DNA from: Gammaproteobacteria bacterium
GTDB lineage: Bacteria; Pseudomonadota; Gammaproteobacteria; Enterobacterales; Kangiellaceae
Length of the DNA stretch: 16,528 nucleotides
Reading direction: 5' to 3'
Assembly: GCA_013372875.1 (NCBI GenBank)
Contig: JABXIW010000086.1
Location: forward strand, 1 to 16,528
Of this stretch, positions 12,716 to 16,528 are shown one piece after another. Below the pieces are notes generated by a model. It saw nothing but the letters and a program-made list of their open reading frames with translations. It searched no databases and was not told the DNA's origin. Position 1 is the first letter of the stretch. Every line of letters starts with the position of its first letter. The translations under genes were made by a program, and so were the position numbers.

Positions 12716-15029
12716 ACTCAGTCTCGGCACTCACACCTTTGCTCTGGTTTGGCTCAATCTCGTTGTTTTAGCGGGCGCGTTGCTACTCAAACAATGGGTT
12801 TGGAGTGCAGAATCTCCGATTGAGACCAACATTTTAAAACTGCTGCCGAAGAACCAACAAAACCCGGTGGCTGAGCAAGCCTTTGAGTCGGTCTCGGCAA
12901 GTATGAGCGACAAAGTCATTTTCGTGATCACAGCGCCGGACAAAAATGCCCTTTTTGCAGCGGCCGCTGAATTTGATAAGGGGTTACGCCAAAGTAATCA
13001 TTTTCGCGATGTGGTAGGAAAAATCTCACCTCAAGAACAGCAAGCTTGGGCGAGTTACTACTTTAAGCACCGCTTCCAATTGCTGACGCCTGAACAACGA
13101 GAGCGTTTAAGCCAAAATCCAGAACAGCAAGTGCAGCATGTGATTCAGTCTCTGTACAACCCGTTTTCTGGGGTGACTGGGCAAGAGTTACAAAATGATC
13201 CTTTCTTGCTATTTCGTGATTATTTAAGCCAAGTTACCCAGCAATCGTCCTCTTTCCGATTGGATAACGGCTATCTGTCCGTCGAAAAAGACGGTGCTCA
13301 ATACTTGCTTATTACTGCCGAACTAAAAGACTCGCCTTATAGCCTAACGGGGCAGCTTGCAGTCCCTGATATTCAAGCGCTAGAACAAAGCGTCGCGCAG
13401 AAATATGGCGCTGAAGTCGCACATACTGGCGTTCTATTTTACGCCGACTTTGGTACGCAAAGTGCCAAATCGGAGATCAGTACCATCGGTGTGTTCTCTC
13501 TGCTCGGTATCATTGCATTGCTCGTGTTGGTCTTTCGTAGTGTGATGCCACTGTCTCTGGCACTGCTTTCCATCACCATTGGTTTGCTCGTTGCTTTGTC
13601 CGTTACGACGTGGATTTTTGGAAAAGTCCATCTGTTCAGCTTAGTGTTTGGCGCAAGTTTAATCGGCGTGTCTATCGACTACGCATTCCACTACCTAACC
13701 GAACGTCTTGCGGCGGGAAATGAATGGGATAGCGAGCAAGGGTTAAAGCATATTTTCATAGCTATCACACTTGGCTTAATCACCAGTTTGATCGGCTATT
13801 CGGGCATGTTAGTGGCACCGTTTCCTGGTTTGCAGCAGCTTGCGCTGTTTTCATCCATTGGTCTGATTGCCGCTTACATCACAGTGGTAGCTTGGTATCC
13901 GATACTGGCTCGTAACCCATCGCGCTCCATTTCGAATTTACCGGGACAATCACTGTTGGCGAAATGGTTAATGCTTTGGAATCAACCTCGAATTAAAGTC
14001 GGATTACCGATGTTATGTGTGGTTGCGAGTGGCTTTTTCTTGCTGCAATTGAACTACGATGACGACATTCGTCTGCTGCAAACGATGCCGAAGGATCTCA
14101 AGCAACAAGAAACCTTGATTACGACGCTCAGTGGCATGCAATCTTCACAACAAATGTTGGTCGTTACCGCCGACGATGACGAAAACCTAATGAAAAAGCT
14201 GGAGTCTTTGACGCCAACTTTAGAAGCGTGGAAAGCAGACAGCACCATCGAAAGCTACCAGAGTCTGAGCCGCTACTTGAGCTCAGTTGAACGTCAGCAA
14301 CAAGACTATCAATTGATTCACGACCTTTACGCGACACAATCCAGCCCACTTGCTTCCGGACTGGGCTTAAGTAAAAAGCCGAAAATGGACGCCGACTTTA
14401 TCCCTGTCACGGTTGAGCAGTACTTGCAAAACCCGGTATCTGCACCTGTGCGTTTTCTCCATTTGGGTAAGATCAAAGGAAAATCGGCAACGGTAGTGGT
14501 GCTAAACCAATTGCAAGACTCCGCCGTTGTTAAGTCGTTTGCCAAATCGCAGTCTGATATTGTCTACCTAAACAAAGCAGAAGAAATTTCCGCCCTATTT
14601 GGTGAATACCGAATCAAAATCATGGAGCTGTTGGCAGCCGCCAGTACTGTGATCTTTCTGGTGTTAATCAAGCGGTACGGTCTGCAACACAGTTGGCGAG
14701 TTTTACTGCCATCATTGATTGCTTGCGCCTGCGGTCTGGCAACTGCTGTCGCGATGGGAACAACATTAAACCTGTTCAACTTGCTTGGCTTGGTGCTCAT
14801 TCTTGGTATCGGAATCGATTACACTCTGTTCTTTGCCGAGAAAGCCCGCAGCGTAAGCACACTATTGGCGATCACCCTTTCGGCAATAACCACTGTGCTG
14901 TCATTTGGGTTGCTGTCACTAAGCCAAACTCACGCAATTCACAGTTTCGGCATTACGGTGTTAAGTGGTATTTTTGTCGCTTGGCTACTCTCTCCGATTG
15001 CGATTAAAACAGAGGAAACGACGCCATGA
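12687..15029 (+). CDS. apeM: ApeM, MMPL/RND-family exporter
   Basis: A 780-residue inner-membrane exporter of the MMPL branch of the RND superfamily. The architecture is visible and duplicated: TM1 (about 17-38), a large periplasmic domain, then a cluster of five TMs; TM7 (about 425-450), a second periplasmic domain, then five more TMs at about 645-775. Each TM4-like helix carries the MMPL proton-relay pattern: GVSIDYAFHY in the first half and GIGIDYTLFF in the second, with conserved Asp-Tyr. Relatives include HpnN and MmpL proteins that move lipids, so the cargo is probably the lipid-linked polyene. The start at 12687 (MPKTLNS) has AGGA upstream (CAGGAAC) and overlaps apeL by 29 bp; the longer frame from 12627 lies deep inside apeL. 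The stop overlaps apeN as ATGA. Confidence 0.9.
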   Translation: MPKTLNSVSKLSLGTHTFALVWLNLVVLAGALLLKQWVWSAESPIETNILKLLPKNQQNPVAEQAFESVSASMSDKVIFVITAPDKNALFAAAAEFDKGLRQSNHFRDVVGKISPQEQQAWASYYFKHRFQLLTPEQRERLSQNPEQQVQHVIQSLYNPFSGVTGQELQNDPFLLFRDYLSQVTQQSSSFRLDNGYLSVEKDGAQYLLITAELKDSPYSLTGQLAVPDIQALEQSVAQKYGAEVAHTGVLFYADFGTQSAKSEISTIGVFSLLGIIALLVLVFRSVMPLSLALLSITIGLLVALSVTTWIFGKVHLFSLVFGASLIGVSIDYAFHYLTERLAAGNEWDSEQGLKHIFIAITLGLITSLIGYSGMLVAPFPGLQQLALFSSIGLIAAYITVVAWYPILARNPSRSISNLPGQSLLAKWLMLWNQPRIKVGLPMLCVVASGFFLLQLNYDDDIRLLQTMPKDLKQQETLITTLSGMQSSQQMLVVTADDDENLMKKLESLTPTLEAWKADSTIESYQSLSRYLSSVERQQQDYQLIHDLYATQSSPLASGLGLSKKPKMDADFIPVTVEQYLQNPVSAPVRFLHLGKIKGKSATVVVLNQLQDSAVVKSFAKSQSDIVYLNKAEEISALFGEYRIKIMELLAAASTVIFLVLIKRYGLQHSWRVLLPSLIACACGLATAVAMGTTLNLFNLLGLVLILGIGIDYTLFFAEKARSVSTLLAITLSAITTVLSFGLLSLSQTHAIHSFGITVLSGIFVAWLLSPIAIKTEETTP

Positions 15030-15637
15030 TTTTTAACCATGCTTTTCGCTGCGCGACGTTAATCGTACTGAGTCTGTTTTTAAGTGCATGCAGCTTGGTA
15101 CCTCACCAATCGACACCTCAAGTCGATATTGCTGAGAACACCCAAGTTAACTTACCGACTCCAGCCAGCTTGGGCTATCAGTTGACGGCCAGCCAATTGA
15201 TTACGGCCTCTTGGGTAATTGACGGCAAACCCACATCTGAGCAACTTCCGGTGCAACTGCAAGTGACTAGCAACGAAGTGGTACTGGCAGGCTTCTCATC
15301 TTGGGGGACGCGAGTGCTCTCGTTGTCTTACGATGGAGAACAAATCCAAACCGAAGTACTCAACGGTTTGCAAGGTACGCTACCGCAGCCAGAACAGGTA
15401 TTATTTAACCTGATGATCACGCTCTGGCCGAGTTCCGCTTGGGAAGGATCGTTAAATGAGGTAAGGTGGCAAATGATTGATAAAAATAATTCTCGCGCCA
15501 TCTTTGATAGCGACGGTGAAAAGATCATTGAGATTCAATACAGTTCTTCTAACAAATTAGAGGGTAAGATTGATTTTCACCACCTCAAGCATCAGTTTTC
15601 AATTTCTATTCAGACACTGCAACATCAGATTAATTAA
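15026..15637 (+). CDS. apeN: ApeN, DUF3261-type lipoprotein
   Basis: A 203-residue predicted lipoprotein. The signal peptide ends in lipobox LSAC with Cys22, and Ser at the next position predicts outer-membrane sorting. The mature domain is rich in strands and matches the DUF3261 lipoprotein found in APE loci. Its fold and place beside a LolA-like carrier and an MMPL exporter suggest a LolB-like receiving role at the outer membrane, but that is inference. The start ATGA overlaps the apeM stop. The last part (about 15600-15637) runs into a 20-bp gap before apeO with no terminator. Confidence 0.85.
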   Translation: MIFNHAFRCATLIVLSLFLSACSLVPHQSTPQVDIAENTQVNLPTPASLGYQLTASQLITASWVIDGKPTSEQLPVQLQVTSNEVVLAGFSSWGTRVLSLSYDGEQIQTEVLNGLQGTLPQPEQVLFNLMITLWPSSAWEGSLNEVRWQMIDKNNSRAIFDSDGEKIIEIQYSSSNKLEGKIDFHHLKHQFSISIQTLQHQIN

Positions 15638-15657
15638 GAACAATTTAGAACAACAAT

Positions 15658-16528
15658 ATGCCTAATCGCTCTCCTCAACCTTTGTATATTCAGGCCTGTG
15701 GTTTCCACTCCGCAATGGGACAAGATGACACCATCATCCACCAGTGTTTATCGGGAGCGAAACCATCCAACATGGTGGTTGACCAAGACATTTTGAATTC
15801 AGGCCGACAAACAGTAATCGGTCGAATTGCACAGCCGTTACCGCAATTACCACCAGCTTTCAGCCGGTTTGATACAAGAAACAACCGCCTCGCACTTTCG
15901 GCTTTGCAGCAAATCGAAAGCGACGTGCATGACGCCATTGCTGAATATGGCCGTGACCGTATCGCGGTCGTGATCGGCACCAGCACATCTGGCATTTCAG
16001 ATGGCGAAATCGCGTTTGGAGAGAAGCTGGCAAACGGCGAGTTTCCTGCCGACTACCATTACACCAAACAAGAGCTTGGCAACTGCAGCGATTTTATTGC
16101 CGCCTACTTTGATTTAAGCGGGCCACATTACTCAGTTTCAACCGCCTGTTCTTCTAGTGGTCGTGTTTTTTTAACCGCGCAACGCCTGATTCGCTCTGGT
16201 ATTGTTGATGCGGTCATTGTGGGTGGCGTGGATACCATTTGTCGCCTAACGCTAAACGGCTTTAACGGTTTAGAAGCCCTATCCGATACTCTTTGTAAAC
16301 CGTTTGACCAACATCGCAACGGCATTAATATCGGTGAAGCCGCAGCATTAATGTTGCTAAGCAAAACACCCGCGCCCGTTGCTCTTCTCGGAGCTGGCGA
16401 TAGCTCAGACGCGCACCACATTTCCGCACCACATCCAGAAGGGTTAGGCGCAGAAGAAGCGATGAAAAAAGCGTTGGCCAATGCAGGACTAACAGCACAA
16501 GACATTGGTTACATCAACGCGCATGGCA
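15658..16528 (+). CDS. apeO: ApeO, beta-ketoacyl synthase (3' end cut off by the window)
   Basis: The first 290 codons of a ketosynthase, still open at the last base. The nucleophile is Cys164 in VSTACSSS, and the first catalytic His is His289 in INAHG at the very end; the second His and the conserved Lys lie beyond the window. The G-V-D and GEAAALMLL segments are typical of FabF-like enzymes. In the known APE system ApeO pairs with ApeC for chain elongation with malonyl-ACP. The start ATG at 15658 is 20 bp after apeN, with only a weak purine-rich stretch upstream. At least apeP, apeQ and apeR are expected after it. Confidence 0.9.
   Translation, partial: MPNRSPQPLYIQACGFHSAMGQDDTIIHQCLSGAKPSNMVVDQDILNSGRQTVIGRIAQPLPQLPPAFSRFDTRNNRLALSALQQIESDVHDAIAEYGRDRIAVVIGTSTSGISDGEIAFGEKLANGEFPADYHYTKQELGNCSDFIAAYFDLSGPHYSVSTACSSSGRVFLTAQRLIRSGIVDAVIVGGVDTICRLTLNGFNGLEALSDTLCKPFDQHRNGINIGEAAALMLLSKTPAPVALLGAGDSSDAHHISAPHPEGLGAEEAMKKALANAGLTAQDIGYINAHG

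Noticed and set aside
1..16528. Insertion sequences, CRISPR arrays, tRNA or rRNA genes, integrase sites
   Set aside because: No transposase-like frame, regular spaced repeats, tRNA cloverleaf or rRNA segment was seen; the window is nearly all protein-coding.

Overview
The window holds most of an aryl polyene (APE) pigment biosynthesis locus, a type II polyketide system, flanked on the left by two unrelated genes. The organism is most likely a Vibrio or close relative. Reasons are the gammaproteobacterial APE gene order (apeC through apeO), the ammonia-lyase gene inserted between apeJ and apeK, middling GC content by eye, and a CRP-like site. This taxonomic call is inference, because no rRNA or species marker is present.

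Layout: (1) 1-282, the 3' end of a CorC/HlyC-type (CNNM-like) membrane protein gene on the plus strand. It converges with and overlaps a lytic transglycosylase gene (272-1012, minus), which has a CRP-like site upstream. (2) 1137-1171, an intrinsic terminator closing a three-gene minus-strand operon read from 3953 down to 1206: a small lipoprotein, a SAM methyltransferase and a flavin-dependent halogenase-like enzyme. (3) 3954-4029, a 76-bp divergent promoter region with a clear minus-strand sigma-70-like promoter and a 7-bp inverted repeat. (4) 4030 to the window end, a tightly packed plus-strand operon: apeC (KS-like chain-length factor), apeD (PlsC-type acyltransferase), apeE and apeF (two ACPs), apeG (membrane protein), apeH (AMP-ligase), apeI (dehydratase), apeJ (GT2-LPLAT fusion), an aromatic ammonia-lyase, apeK (thioesterase), apeL (LolA-like), apeM (MMPL exporter), apeN (lipoprotein) and apeO (ketosynthase, cut off by the window end). 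Most junctions overlap (ATGA or TAATG), which implies translational coupling.

Inferred pathway: the ammonia-lyase makes an aryl-acrylic acid (p-coumarate or cinnamate) from an aromatic amino acid. ApeH adenylates it and loads it on an ACP (ApeE or ApeF). ApeO:ApeC elongates it, with ApeI as a dehydratase; the partner dehydratase, ketoreductase and second KS (apeP, apeQ, apeR) are expected just beyond 16528. The divergent operon probably tailors the aryl head by methylation and, by its motifs, halogenation or oxidation. ApeD and ApeJ look like they build or acylate the lipid or glycolipid to which the polyene is attached. ApeL, ApeM and ApeN look like a dedicated route to the outer membrane. 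APE loci are a described class. The parts most worth a second look are the halogenase-like plus methyltransferase tailoring operon, the built-in ammonia-lyase with an unusual Phe-His selectivity pair, and the RNA hairpins at gene starts.
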